Assembly (NCBI GenBank): GCA_009777575.1
Contig: WRLO01000022.1
Coordinates: forward strand, 1 to 43,417
Direction of reading: 5' to 3'
DNA: 43,417 nt
DNA from: Candidatus Cloacimonadota bacterium
Lineage (GTDB): Bacteria > Cloacimonadota > Cloacimonadia > Cloacimonadales > WRIO01
Below are positions 6,990 through 15,748 of this stretch, piece by piece. The notes beneath the pieces were generated by a model. That model saw only the letters and a list, made by a program, of their open reading frames with translations, did not search any database and was not told the DNA's origin. Numbering within the stretch: position 1 is the first letter of the stretch; every line of letters begins with the position of its first letter. The translations under genes were made by a program, and so were the position numbers.

Positions 6990-9900
6990 ATGCAAAATTA
7001 CTTCGAACTTACTAACGAACTCGCAGAGAAATGTCTGCAAAATCCATGCAATTCAATGAATAACGCGTCATGGAGAAATGAAAAATGTGAAAAAATTAAA
7101 ACAATTTTTTCAAAGTTTAGACACTATTATGTCTTTTTCTTAATCTTGTTTCTATTGTGCTTTGGAAACTTGATAGCTCAAGGAACACCCGGATTGGCTT
7201 ACTACTTGATCAATAACAACACTGCTTATGAAGTATTCAGAGGATCAGCGGATGAGCCACATATCAACATTCCAGAGACACACAATGGACTGCCGGTTTC
7301 AAGGATAGGAGATCAAGGTTTTAGTAATTTTCCGACAATGATCTCAATCACTATCCCAAATAGTATAACATCTATCGGAATGATGGCGTTCTTTAATAGT
7401 GCAGGTTTAACCTCAGTCACAATCCCAAATGGTGTGACAAGTATTGAGCCTCAAGTTTTCTATGGATGTACAAATCTAACTTCAGTCAGTATTCCTGAAG
7501 GAGTAACAAGTATTGGTGTTGGTGCATTCACAAATTGCACAAGTTTAACATCTATCGATATTCCAAATAGTGTGACAAGCATTGGAATGTTTGCATTCCA
7601 GGAATGCATTGGTTTAACCTCATTATCTATAGGTAGTGGAGTAACAAGTATTGGCAATAATGCATTCGTAACAGTAGTTGATGGGCTTCCTATACCACTT
7701 CCTGCGGTTACTCATTTCTTTGTTGACAGCAACATTGCTGTAGGTTTGTTTAGAAATGATTATTATTATTATATCAGTTTGGAGTCGGTTATTATAGGAA
7801 ACAGTGTAACTTCCATTGGTAATTTTGCTTTCCAGCATTGCATAAATCTGTCTACTGTGGTCATTGGAGATAATGTTACAAGCATTGGAGATTATGCATT
7901 TAATAACTGTAACCTAACCGAAATCATAATCCCTAATAGTGTGACAAATATTGGGCACGGTGCTTTTGGTAATTGTACAAATTTGTCATCTGTAACAATA
8001 GGGAATGGTATAACAAATTTAGGTTCTCTAATTTTTCTAAATACACAAGTTACTACATTTTCTGTAGATAGCGACATTGCTGTAGGTTTATTTGCTGCTT
8101 CAGTAGGAGCCACAAATACTACACTAAGCTCAGTTACTATAGGAAATAGTGTTACAAGTATTGGTGATAGAGCTTTTTATGAATGCACTAACTTATCTTC
8201 TGTATCAATTGGAAACAATGTGACAAGTATTGGTTGGCAAGCTTTTTTCAATAATACAAGCTTGTCTTCCATTACTATTCCAGATAATGTTGTGAGTATC
8301 GGAAATCAAGCCTTCTTGTATTGCACTCAGCTAAGTTCTGTGAATTTCGGTAATGGCTTGACTCATATTGGTGATCAAGCTTTTTTACTTTGTATGAGTT
8401 TAACCTCTATAAATCTCCCAAACAGCTTATTAAGTATCGGTGATTCTGCTTTCAGCAGTTGTACGGCTTTAAACTCAGTAACTATAGGAAATGGTCTTAC
8501 GAATCTAGGTTCTTTAATTTTTTCAGGCACTTCAGTTTCTACATTTTCCGTAGATAGTGACATTGCCGTAAACTTATTCGCAGGCAGTGGAGGAATACCC
8601 AATGGTACATTAACAACGGTTATTTTGGGTAGCAATATTACGAGTATTATGGATTATGCCTTCCTAAATTGCATAAATTTGACATCTATTAGTTTTCCAA
8701 GTACCATAACTAGTATCGGGGTTGGGGCTTTTTATGATTGTTCAAGTTTGAATACCTTGCTTATCCCAATTGATGTTACGATTGTTGGAAGTAATGCCGT
8801 TTATGGGTGCCACAATATAACAATTTATGCAGAAGCTCCCAACCTTCCAGAGGGATGGGATCCAAACTGGAATCCACATAATCGACCAGTTTTATGGGGG
8901 TATGCGATTCTACCACCTTTGGGTCTTGAAATAGATATTTTAGGTAATGATGTAATCCTTTATTGGCAAGTGCCTCCAAGCTCGCTACTTGTAGAAGGTT
9001 ACAATGTATACCGCGGAGATGATTTACTGACCTCAACACCTGTCTCTGAATTAACCTTTCAAGCTGTGAACACACCTTCTGGGATGCATGTTTTTGGTGT
9101 AAAGGCTGTCTATGCAGAAGGCGAATCCGAAGCAGTAGAAACAGTAGCTTATGTAGGATTCAACCCTCCAATGGAGCTTATAACAACCGGGGGAATTGGT
9201 AACATATTACTATCTTGGACAGCTCCAGTTATCCAACCCACAGTCTTTTTATCTGGATACAAGGTAGAAAAGAGGATAGGTAATGGGGGATGGGAAGTTG
9301 CTATAGACAATTTACCCATAACTCCTGTCTCATGGACAGACACATCAGTGATTAGTGGAATTTTATATGAATATAGAGTATTTGCAAAATACATTAATCC
9401 TGAGTATGAATCTGAACCATCAAACCTATCGTCAGCTATTCCGATAGCTCTACCAGAATTTAACATCGACCCAGCATCTCATGATTTTGGCAGCCTTGTG
9501 GTTGGTGAAATTTCTGAAATGCAGACCTTTACGATTACCAATACCGGTGGGAGTCTGCTCATCGTAGAGTCAATCTCCGACTGCCAATCAGATGATTTTA
9601 TAGCAGATGGAATAAACACCATCCCTACAGAGCTTGCTCCAAATGAATTTATGACATTTACTATAACCTTCTCACCTCTTACTGCTGGGACAAAAACAGA
9701 CCAAATAAGCATTACCCATTCTGCAAGCCAGACTCCTTTTATTGTTACTTTATCTGGAGTAGGTATTGGTTTACCGGAATTTATTATAGACCCTGAATCT
9801 CATGATTTTGGCAGCCTTGTGGTTGGTGAATTTTCTGAAATACAGACCTTTACGATTACCAATATTGGTGGGAGTTTGCTCATCGTAGAGTCAATCTCCG

Positions 9901-11042
9901 ACTGTCAATCGGATGATTTTATTGCGGATGGAATAAACACCCTCCCTACAGAGCTTGCTCCAAATGAATCTATGACATTCACTATAACCTTCTCACCCCT
10001 TACTGCTGGGATAAAAACAGACCAAATAAGCATTATCCATTCTGCAAGCCAGACTTCTTTTATTGTTACTTTATCTGGAGTAGCTCTGGGCTTACCGGTA
10101 TTTAATATAGACCCAGAATCTCATGATTTTGGTAGCCTTGTGGTTGGTGAAATTTCTGAAATACAAACCTTTACGATTACCAATACCGGTGGGAGTCTGC
10201 TCATCGTAGAGTCAATCTCCGACTGCCAATCAGATGATTTTATTGCGGATGGAATAAACACCCTCCCTACAGAGCTTGCTCCAAATGAATCTATGACATT
10301 CACTATAACCTTCTCACCCCTTACTGCAGGGATAAAAACAGACCAAATAAGCATTACCCATTCTGCAAGCCAGACTCCTTTTATTGTTACTTTATCTGGA
10401 GTAGGACTTGGTTTACCGGTATTTAATATAGACCCAGAATCTCATGATTTTGGCTCTGTTGTGGTTGGTGAATCATCAGCACCATGTATATTTACAGTTA
10501 CAAACACAGGCGGTAGTCCTTTAGTTGTGAATACTATTGATTTAACAGGGGTAAATCATGACGAGTTTAATGTATCTGCTTCTGGATTACCCTGGACTAT
10601 AGAGGCAAATGAAACAAGATCATTCACAGTATCTTTCACTCCTTCAGAACCTGATGGTCCGAAAATGGCAAATTTAAATATAACTCACAATGCAAGCGAT
10701 TCGCCTCACACAACTACAACCCTTATAGGTGACAGTGTAGTTTCTGACAGTGATGTAGTAATTGTGGTAACTGCTCTTCATGGCAACTATCCCAATCCAT
10801 TCAACCCAGAAACGGCTATTAGATTTTCTTTGTCAAATTCTGGTCATGTAAGGATGGATATTTTCAACATAAGGGGAAGTCTTGTTAGAACATTAGTAGA
10901 TAATGAGATGAATCAAGGTTCACATACTGTAGTTTGGAACGGAAAGGATAATAATGGGCAGCAAGTGAGTAGTGGTATCTATTTCTATCAAATGAGAATA
11001 GGAGATTATTTATCAATAAAAAGAATGGTTTTGATGAAGTAG
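6990..11042 (+). CDS. Giant secreted surface protein: BspA-type LRRs, Fn3-like, HYDIN-like repeats, FlgD-like sorting tail
   Basis: A 1350-aa exported, probably cell-surface protein. The start at 6990 is chosen because GAGGAGG lies just before it; an upstream ATG at 6954 lies at the MITE edge and lacks a site. A 47-residue hydrophilic lead precedes the hydrophobic signal YVFFLILFLLCFGNLIAQ (about 48-65). Next come about 18 BspA-type LRRs of the form SVTIPNSVTSIGxxAFxxC (to about residue 620), two fibronectin-III-like domains (about 650-820), and four choice-of-anchor-D/HYDIN-like units of 107 aa. The tail starts with YPNPFNPETAIRFSL and ends IYFYQMRIGDYLSIKRMVLMK, the FlgD-like/Por-type C-terminal sorting domain. 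Such proteins are usually adhesins or matrix proteins, but no catalytic domain shows a specific function. The first three 321-bp units (9450, 9771, 10092) are nearly identical in DNA. Confidence 0.9.
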   Translation: MQNYFELTNELAEKCLQNPCNSMNNASWRNEKCEKIKTIFSKFRHYYVFFLILFLLCFGNLIAQGTPGLAYYLINNNTAYEVFRGSADEPHINIPETHNGLPVSRIGDQGFSNFPTMISITIPNSITSIGMMAFFNSAGLTSVTIPNGVTSIEPQVFYGCTNLTSVSIPEGVTSIGVGAFTNCTSLTSIDIPNSVTSIGMFAFQECIGLTSLSIGSGVTSIGNNAFVTVVDGLPIPLPAVTHFFVDSNIAVGLFRNDYYYYISLESVIIGNSVTSIGNFAFQHCINLSTVVIGDNVTSIGDYAFNNCNLTEIIIPNSVTNIGHGAFGNCTNLSSVTIGNGITNLGSLIFLNTQVTTFSVDSDIAVGLFAASVGATNTTLSSVTIGNSVTSIGDRAFYECTNLSSVSIGNNVTSIGWQAFFNNTSLSSITIPDNVVSIGNQAFLYCTQLSSVNFGNGLTHIGDQAFLLCMSLTSINLPNSLLSIGDSAFSSCTALNSVTIGNGLTNLGSLIFSGTSVSTFSVDSDIAVNLFAGSGGIPNGTLTTVILGSNITSIMDYAFLNCINLTSISFPSTITSIGVGAFYDCSSLNTLLIPIDVTIVGSNAVYGCHNITIYAEAPNLPEGWDPNWNPHNRPVLWGYAILPPLGLEIDILGNDVILYWQVPPSSLLVEGYNVYRGDDLLTSTPVSELTFQAVNTPSGMHVFGVKAVYAEGESEAVETVAYVGFNPPMELITTGGIGNILLSWTAPVIQPTVFLSGYKVEKRIGNGGWEVAIDNLPITPVSWTDTSVISGILYEYRVFAKYINPEYESEPSNLSSAIPIALPEFNIDPASHDFGSLVVGEISEMQTFTITNTGGSLLIVESISDCQSDDFIADGINTIPTELAPNEFMTFTITFSPLTAGTKTDQISITHSASQTPFIVTLSGVGIGLPEFIIDPESHDFGSLVVGEFSEIQTFTITNIGGSLLIVESISDCQSDDFIADGINTLPTELAPNESMTFTITFSPLTAGIKTDQISIIHSASQTSFIVTLSGVALGLPVFNIDPESHDFGSLVVGEISEIQTFTITNTGGSLLIVESISDCQSDDFIADGINTLPTELAPNESMTFTITFSPLTAGIKTDQISITHSASQTPFIVTLSGVGLGLPVFNIDPESHDFGSVVVGESSAPCIFTVTNTGGSPLVVNTIDLTGVNHDEFNVSASGLPWTIEANETRSFTVSFTPSEPDGPKMANLNITHNASDSPHTTTTLIGDSVVSDSDVVIVVTALHGNYPNPFNPETAIRFSLSNSGHVRMDIFNIRGSLVRTLVDNEMNQGSHTVVWNGKDNNGQQVSSGIYFYQMRIGDYLSIKRMVLMK
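9450..10740 (+). repeat. 321-bp intragenic tandem repeat (four units)
   Basis: Units start at 9450, 9771, 10092 and 10413, each exactly 321 bp (107 codons) apart. Units 1-3 are almost identical in DNA, including silent sites. Unit 4 shares only its first part (to about GDFGS) and then diverges. This indicates recent in-frame duplication within the surface-protein gene. Confidence 0.95.
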
Positions 11043-11097
11043 AAATCTGTATTCCTTCGTAGGCTCGTAAGGAATGTAGAGAGGATAATGCGAAAAT

Positions 11098-11413
11098 AGG
11101 ATCCCTTTTTGTCATTCTGAACGGAGTGAAGAATCTCCTCTTTGTCATTCTGAACGGGGTGAATAATCTCCACCTTGTCATTCTGAACGAAGTGAAGAAT
11201 CTCGGAAGTTGTTAAAATCAATATGATGAGATTCCTCGCTACGCTCGGAATGACAATGGTACGCTCGGAATGGCAATGGTACGCTCGGAATGGCAAGGTT
11301 TGCGCTCAAAATGACAATCTATTTTCATGCTTAGTGGTGAAGATGCTTAACGGGCGGATAGCACGATAATAGGATCCCTTTTGTCATTCTGAACGAAGTG
11401 AAGAATCTCCACC
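11098..11413. repeat. Cluster of GTCATTCTGAACG...GAATCT palindromic repeats
   Basis: GTCATTCTGAACGnAGTGAAGAATCTC occurs at 11111, 11144, 11177 and 11383. An inverted member, GAGATTCCTCGCTACGCTCGGAATGAC, starts at 11228 and is followed by a 20-bp tandem TACGCTCGGAATGGCAATGG. The leader AGGATCCCTTT is also duplicated, near 11098 and 11371. This is the dispersed family whose false translations read VIPSVARNL and LHSVQNDK. Open frames over it are not genes. Other single copies are at 20421-20448 and 41077-41101. Confidence 0.9.
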
Positions 11414-11501
11414 TTATTCATCGCCAATCATGAGATACTCTACAAATTCTTGGATGATTTTTGGGATTGTTGGTTGTTGTCGTTTAAACCAAATGTTTAT
11501 A
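11411..11501 (-). pseudogene. 91-bp relic of a second AAA-ATPase-like/PD-(D/E)XK gene
   Basis: This stretch closely matches 4932-5022 inside the intact gene at 4506-6212. Read on the minus strand it gives INIWFKRQQPTIPKIIQEFV, then EYLMIGDE and a stop where the intact gene has Gln. Only this internal piece survives. Its 3' side touches a GTCATTCTGAAC-type repeat and its 5' side meets the end of the esterase gene. The remaining bases of 11043-11517 show no coding signal. Confidence 0.85.
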
Positions 11502-11517
11502 AATAAATGGATAATTC

Positions 11518-12618
11518 TTAATTATCCATTTCCCCTTTCATCCAGTCTATTGCCTTTTGAACAATTGCCCGTGTCATTACATGGGCACCATCATAAGGAT
11601 ACATTTCTACATCATAGCCTTTAAATTGTAGTCTTTGATATGCCTCAATACCGCTATCAAAAGGAATAACTGTATCATTTTCACCATGGATTATCAATAC
11701 ACGAATTCTTCCATTTCTATCTATAGAGCCTTCAGGTAACATTAAAGCTCCTCCAAAACATATCAAACCATCAAAGGCTTCCTGATTGGTTAAACCGATA
11801 CTAAAGCTGTTTATCCCTCCTTGTGAAAAACCTCCTAAAAATACTTGACTTACCGAGTATTTTTCTCTGATAGTTTGATTGAGCTTTAAAATATAGTTCA
11901 TAGTCAACCAACTACTATGATTTTCGTTGTATTCACCTTCATCATAATCGAAGATATTCCAACTCAAACTGGTAAATTCTTGAGAGGATAATTCCCAAGG
12001 ATAGGGAGCAAAAGGAACTACAAAAATCATTTCTTCAGATCTGAACATTTCGGACAATCCAAAAATATTATAGGGACTTCCACCAAATCCATGTAAATAA
12101 ATCATCACCGGATATTCTTTTTCAGGGTCAAAACCTTCTGGTAATATTGTCCTATAGCGAACTTTAATATTCGTTTCAATATAAGAAATATATCCTCTTT
12201 CTTTATTTTTTTGATCGATTAAATCAAAAACCTCGTTTAGATAGATTCGAAATGTTGCATTATCCCAGACATTTGAAAAATTTCTTTCTGTATTTTCTTT
12301 ACTAAATTGGGTTATGGTTCTCTTTTTCGCTTCTAAAAGAAACTTGCCAGCTAATTCAGGATTGTTTAGATGATTGTAGCACAGAGCAATAAAATACAAA
12401 GAATTTTCATCATCTCTTTGAGTTTGCCAAAATCTGAAAAAGTATTCAAGAGCCTCTTCATATCTACCCTCGCTGTAAACAGCTTGTCCCAATCTCATAT
12501 ATTCATGGTTATCATGATTCAATAATACATCGACTAATTCCATATTCAAGGAAGCTAATGTCGTTGATAGCACCATCAGCATTATTCCTATCACTAATAA
12601 AACTTTGCAGTTATACAT
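11518..12618 (-). CDS. Exported alpha/beta-hydrolase (esterase) with N-terminal TPR-like region
   Basis: A 366-aa predicted secreted or periplasmic serine hydrolase. A signal sequence (VLLVIGIMLMVLSTTLA) is followed by a TPR-like stretch (RLGQAVYSEGRYEEALEYFF, about 45-110). The alpha/beta-hydrolase domain then shows an oxyanion region MIYLHGFGGSP, nucleophile elbow GGFSQGG, acid in HGENDTVIPF, and histidine in YDGAHVM, so the Ser-Asp-His triad is complete. This resembles the phospholipase/carboxylesterase or feruloyl-esterase-like group, but the substrate cannot be read from the sequence. The start is the ATG at 12618 with GGAGG 5 nt upstream; an in-frame TTG at 12630 overlaps that site and is rejected. 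It lies 59 nt downstream of dapD, so it may be the last gene of that operon. Confidence 0.8.
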   Translation of the reverse strand: MYNCKVLLVIGIMLMVLSTTLASLNMELVDVLLNHDNHEYMRLGQAVYSEGRYEEALEYFFRFWQTQRDDENSLYFIALCYNHLNNPELAGKFLLEAKKRTITQFSKENTERNFSNVWDNATFRIYLNEVFDLIDQKNKERGYISYIETNIKVRYRTILPEGFDPEKEYPVMIYLHGFGGSPYNIFGLSEMFRSEEMIFVVPFAPYPWELSSQEFTSLSWNIFDYDEGEYNENHSSWLTMNYILKLNQTIREKYSVSQVFLGGFSQGGINSFSIGLTNQEAFDGLICFGGALMLPEGSIDRNGRIRVLIIHGENDTVIPFDSGIEAYQRLQFKGYDVEMYPYDGAHVMTRAIVQKAIDWMKGEMDN

Positions 12619-12677
12619 TTTTACCTCCAAATTTTATTGATTAAATTTTTTCAAATCCATTTGTGAAGTGAAAAAAA

Positions 12678-13484
12678 TTATCTTAGTAAATCCTCTAATT
12701 TTACTGCTTCATCTGTCTTATCATCACGATATTTGATTATCACTGGACAATATACATTTATTTTAGGGTTATTTTTCAATGATCTTGAACCCGGTATTAC
12801 TACAGAGTTTGGTGGTATAATCAAAGGTTGAAATTTGACTCGTGGAACAAATATTCCTTTTGTGGAATCATATAACGGTATACTACCGGTTAAAACAACT
12901 CCAGCGGCAATGACAGCTGATTTTTTTACTATCACGCCTTCATAAATTCCGCAATTTCCACCAATAAAAACATCATCTTCCACTATGACCGGACTGGCAT
13001 TGATAGGTTCAAGAACTCCTCCAAGCATAGAACCAGCACTTAGGTGAACATTTTTTCCTACTTGAGCGCAACTACCTACTAGAGCATGAGAGTCTATCAT
13101 AGTGCCATCATCTACATAAGCTCCAGCATTGATAAAACTAGGTGGCATGATTGTTACATTTTTTCCTATATACGCAGTATCTCTCACCGTTGAACCACCC
13201 GGCACTATACGAATAGCATCCGAAGCTGAAAATTTCCTTACCCCATAAGTATGTTTGTCGATAAATCCCCATTCCTTGTCATGCATAGATTCAAGCTTAC
13301 CGAGTCGGAAACCGAGTAAGATGCCTTTTTTTACCCATTCATTGACTATCCATTTACCTTCATTGTATTCAGCTGCTCTTATTTGACCAGTGTTTAGCAA
13401 TACTTTAAAGGTCTCAAATGTATCTAGAGCTTCTTCTTGATTTTCTAAACGATCAAATAATTTTTCTATTTGTTCTTTTATCAT
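12678..13484 (-). CDS. dapD: 2,3,4,5-tetrahydropyridine-2,6-dicarboxylate N-succinyltransferase
   Basis: Transfers succinyl from succinyl-CoA to tetrahydrodipicolinate, the committed step of the succinylase branch of lysine/meso-diaminopimelate synthesis (cytosol). At 268 aa it is close to the E. coli enzyme (274). An N-terminal helical domain is followed by left-handed beta-helix hexapeptide repeats, with the hallmark GTMIDSHALVGSCAQVG (catalytic Asp about 131), then GGVLEP and FIGGNCGIYEGV. The start lies 1 nt after the patB-like stop codon, so translation is probably coupled. Few other acyltransferases carry this motif set, so the call is firm. Confidence 0.96.
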   Translation of the reverse strand: MIKEQIEKLFDRLENQEEALDTFETFKVLLNTGQIRAAEYNEGKWIVNEWVKKGILLGFRLGKLESMHDKEWGFIDKHTYGVRKFSASDAIRIVPGGSTVRDTAYIGKNVTIMPPSFINAGAYVDDGTMIDSHALVGSCAQVGKNVHLSAGSMLGGVLEPINASPVIVEDDVFIGGNCGIYEGVIVKKSAVIAAGVVLTGSIPLYDSTKGIFVPRVKFQPLIIPPNSVVIPGSRSLKNNPKINVYCPVIIKYRDDKTDEAVKLEDLLR

Positions 13485-13485
13485 C

Positions 13486-14697
13486 TTATCTCCTATTTAT
13501 TTTGTCTATTTCTTTTTTCAGATTCAACATTGCTTTTTCAAGAACTTTTCTCGAGCATGCGAAATTCATTCTCATAAATCCAAGACCGTTTTCGCCAAAC
13601 TTTGTCCCAGTTACTAATCCAAGTTTTGCTTTATTGATCATAAAATCCTCCAATTCCCATTGCCTTAGTCCTAAAGCACTGAAATCTATCCATGCCATAT
13701 ATAATGACTCTGAATCTGAAATTTTAAGCTGGGGGATTTCATTTTCAATAAAATCGTGAATATATTGTCGATTACTATCGAGATGTTCATTCAGGGCTTC
13801 AAGCCAATCCTCACATTTTGAATAACATATCTCAAGTGCTTTCAAACCTATTACATTTGAAAAAACCGCACCATCACTTCCTATGAACCCGATTCTTTTT
13901 AACATTTCTTCCATTTGCTTTCTAATCTCAGGATTTGGTATTATTAGCATTGAAGTATTCAGACCACCTATATTGAACGATTTACTAGGGGACATCGCTG
14001 TAACAGACATATCATGAAAATCTTTAAGGCTACCAAAAGGTATATGTTTATACCTTTTAAAGACTAGGTCACTATGAGCTTCATCGGAAAAAATTTTTAC
14101 ATTGTGTTTTTTACAGATATTTCCTATTTTTTCTAGTTCAATATGTGTCCATACCCTTCCGACTGGATTGTGTGGTGAACAAAACAAAAATAGTTTGGCT
14201 TGTTTTGCTTTTTCTTCAAAATCATCAAAATCTATTGAATAATAAATTTTGTATCGATGATCGATTTTATTTGCGATGAGTTCGTTATATAAAACTTTTC
14301 GATTATTTGATAAAATAAGCTCTGCAAATGGATTATACACTGGTGGTTGGACTATTATTCCGTCCCCAGGCTCAGTAAATCCTTGAATTGAGCTATAAAT
14401 CGAAGGGACTATGCTGTGGATGGGTATGATTGAATCGTTTTCTACCTCCCAATGATACCTCTTTTTTAGCCACGATGTCAAAGATTTGAAAAAATCATCT
14501 GTTCGCATGGTATACCCTAAAACTGGGTGTTTCAATCTCTTACGAAGTGCTTTTTGAACTATTTTGGGTATAGCAAAATCCATGTCAGATACATTAAACG
14601 GTAATATGTCTTCTGTTCCAAATATTTTTTTTCTGTGATCCCATTTGAAACAGGAAGTCTTTTTTCGATTGATTTTTTTATTGAAATTGTATTTCAT
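13486..14697 (-). CDS. PatB/MalY-type PLP aminotransferase family protein
   Basis: A 403-aa fold-type I PLP enzyme of the PatB/MalY (cystathionine beta-lyase) group. It shows NVSDMDFAIP near residue 35, GYTMR at 61-65, SPHNPVGR (174-181), SDEAHSDL with the PLP-pyridine Asp (D205), and the Schiff-base lysine in SPSKSFNIGG (K239). Characterised relatives cleave cystathionine or other C-S bonds. Its gene is tightly coupled to dapD (1-nt gap), and the succinylase pathway next needs an aminotransferase (DapC). A DapC-like role is therefore possible but is only inference from context. The cysK-like gene 31 nt upstream would equally fit a C-S lyase role. Confidence 0.85.
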   Translation of the reverse strand: MKYNFNKKINRKKTSCFKWDHRKKIFGTEDILPFNVSDMDFAIPKIVQKALRKRLKHPVLGYTMRTDDFFKSLTSWLKKRYHWEVENDSIIPIHSIVPSIYSSIQGFTEPGDGIIVQPPVYNPFAELILSNNRKVLYNELIANKIDHRYKIYYSIDFDDFEEKAKQAKLFLFCSPHNPVGRVWTHIELEKIGNICKKHNVKIFSDEAHSDLVFKRYKHIPFGSLKDFHDMSVTAMSPSKSFNIGGLNTSMLIIPNPEIRKQMEEMLKRIGFIGSDGAVFSNVIGLKALEICYSKCEDWLEALNEHLDSNRQYIHDFIENEIPQLKISDSESLYMAWIDFSALGLRQWELEDFMINKAKLGLVTGTKFGENGLGFMRMNFACSRKVLEKAMLNLKKEIDKINRR

Positions 14698-14728
14698 TAA
14701 TTCTCCTTTTTCTTCTTTTTATATACAA

Positions 14729-15736
14729 CTAACGGATTACCTTAAATCCTAACAGCTCTATTACCGATGATAAAAAACCTTCTTTGATAGGTTCTTCCTT
14801 TGCGTAGTCTGTCGAAAAGTATTTTTTATTGTCGTCTGAGAAAACTGTAGCTATATTAGCTTTTTTTCCAATTAAATCAGCTGCTTTGATTGCAGCGATA
14901 AAATTTGCTCCTGATGATATACCAACACCGAGTCCTAAGATTTTGCTCAGTTTTTGAGCCATGATGATAGAATCTCCACAATCAGCCATGATAATCTCAT
15001 CACAAAAATTTAAATCCATGATTGCTGGTATAAACTCATCTGAAATACCTGCTATCCTATGTTTTCCTACTTGATGACCTGTTGAGAGTGTTGGACTGGA
15101 CTTCGGTTCCATAGGAAAAATTCTTATTTTAGGATCGATACTTCGGAGATATTTACCTACTCCCATCAATGTCCCTCCTGTCCCAACACCGGATACAAAA
15201 CCGTCTATTTTGATTCCGAGTTTATTCACTTGTTTTAAAAGTTCCGGTCCAGTGCCTGTATAGTGAGCTTCTACATTAAAGGGGTTTACAAATTGATCCG
15301 GGATATAAACATTTCCTTGCATTGCAAAATCTTTTGTTTTTTGGATACAACCTAAAAAACCACCTTCTTCGCGACTAACCAACCGAACTGTAGCTCCAAA
15401 ACTCTTCATCATCTTTATCCTTTCTTCGCTCATCCAATCTGGCATAAAGATCATACATTCATGACCTAAATAGCTTCCCTGTGCAGAAAATGCGATTCCA
15501 GTATTACCACTTGTAGTTTCAGCTATTGTGTAACCTTCTTTGATTTGGCCAAGCTGATATGCTCGTCTTAAACAATTTAAGGCCATTCGGTCTTTGATAC
15601 TGCCTGTATAATTGTAAAATTCAAGCTTTACATACATTTTACGCTCGACTCCTTTAAATTTAAAGGAAATTTCGATTAAAGGGGTATTACCTACTAAGTT
15701 TTCAAGTTCTGCTAATTTTTTTTGAGGCTTTTCCAT
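14729..15736 (-). CDS. cysK: Cysteine synthase family PLP enzyme
   Basis: Beta-replacement enzyme making cysteine from O-acetylserine (or phosphoserine) and sulfide; cytosolic. The 335-aa protein shows NTPL near residue 17, the PLP lysine in YTGSIKDRMA (K48), TSGNTG (75-80), a glycine-rich phosphate loop SGVGTGGT, and GISSGAN near the C-terminus. These are the standard CysK/CysM/CBS-core signatures. There is no C-terminal CBS domain, so a cystathionine beta-synthase is less likely, though the family boundary is blurred. It lies 12 nt after tsaB and before the patB-like gene, forming a sulfur amino-acid pair. Confidence 0.85.
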   Translation of the reverse strand: MEKPQKKLAELENLVGNTPLIEISFKFKGVERKMYVKLEFYNYTGSIKDRMALNCLRRAYQLGQIKEGYTIAETTSGNTGIAFSAQGSYLGHECMIFMPDWMSEERIKMMKSFGATVRLVSREEGGFLGCIQKTKDFAMQGNVYIPDQFVNPFNVEAHYTGTGPELLKQVNKLGIKIDGFVSGVGTGGTLMGVGKYLRSIDPKIRIFPMEPKSSPTLSTGHQVGKHRIAGISDEFIPAIMDLNFCDEIIMADCGDSIIMAQKLSKILGLGVGISSGANFIAAIKAADLIGKKANIATVFSDDNKKYFSTDYAKEEPIKEGFLSSVIELLGFKVIR

Positions 15737-15748
15737 GATAACATCCTT

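Noticed and set aside
11006..11296. Minus-strand frame reading VIPSVARNL and LHSVQNDK
   Set aside because: Known false translation of the palindromic repeat family, with no start signals.
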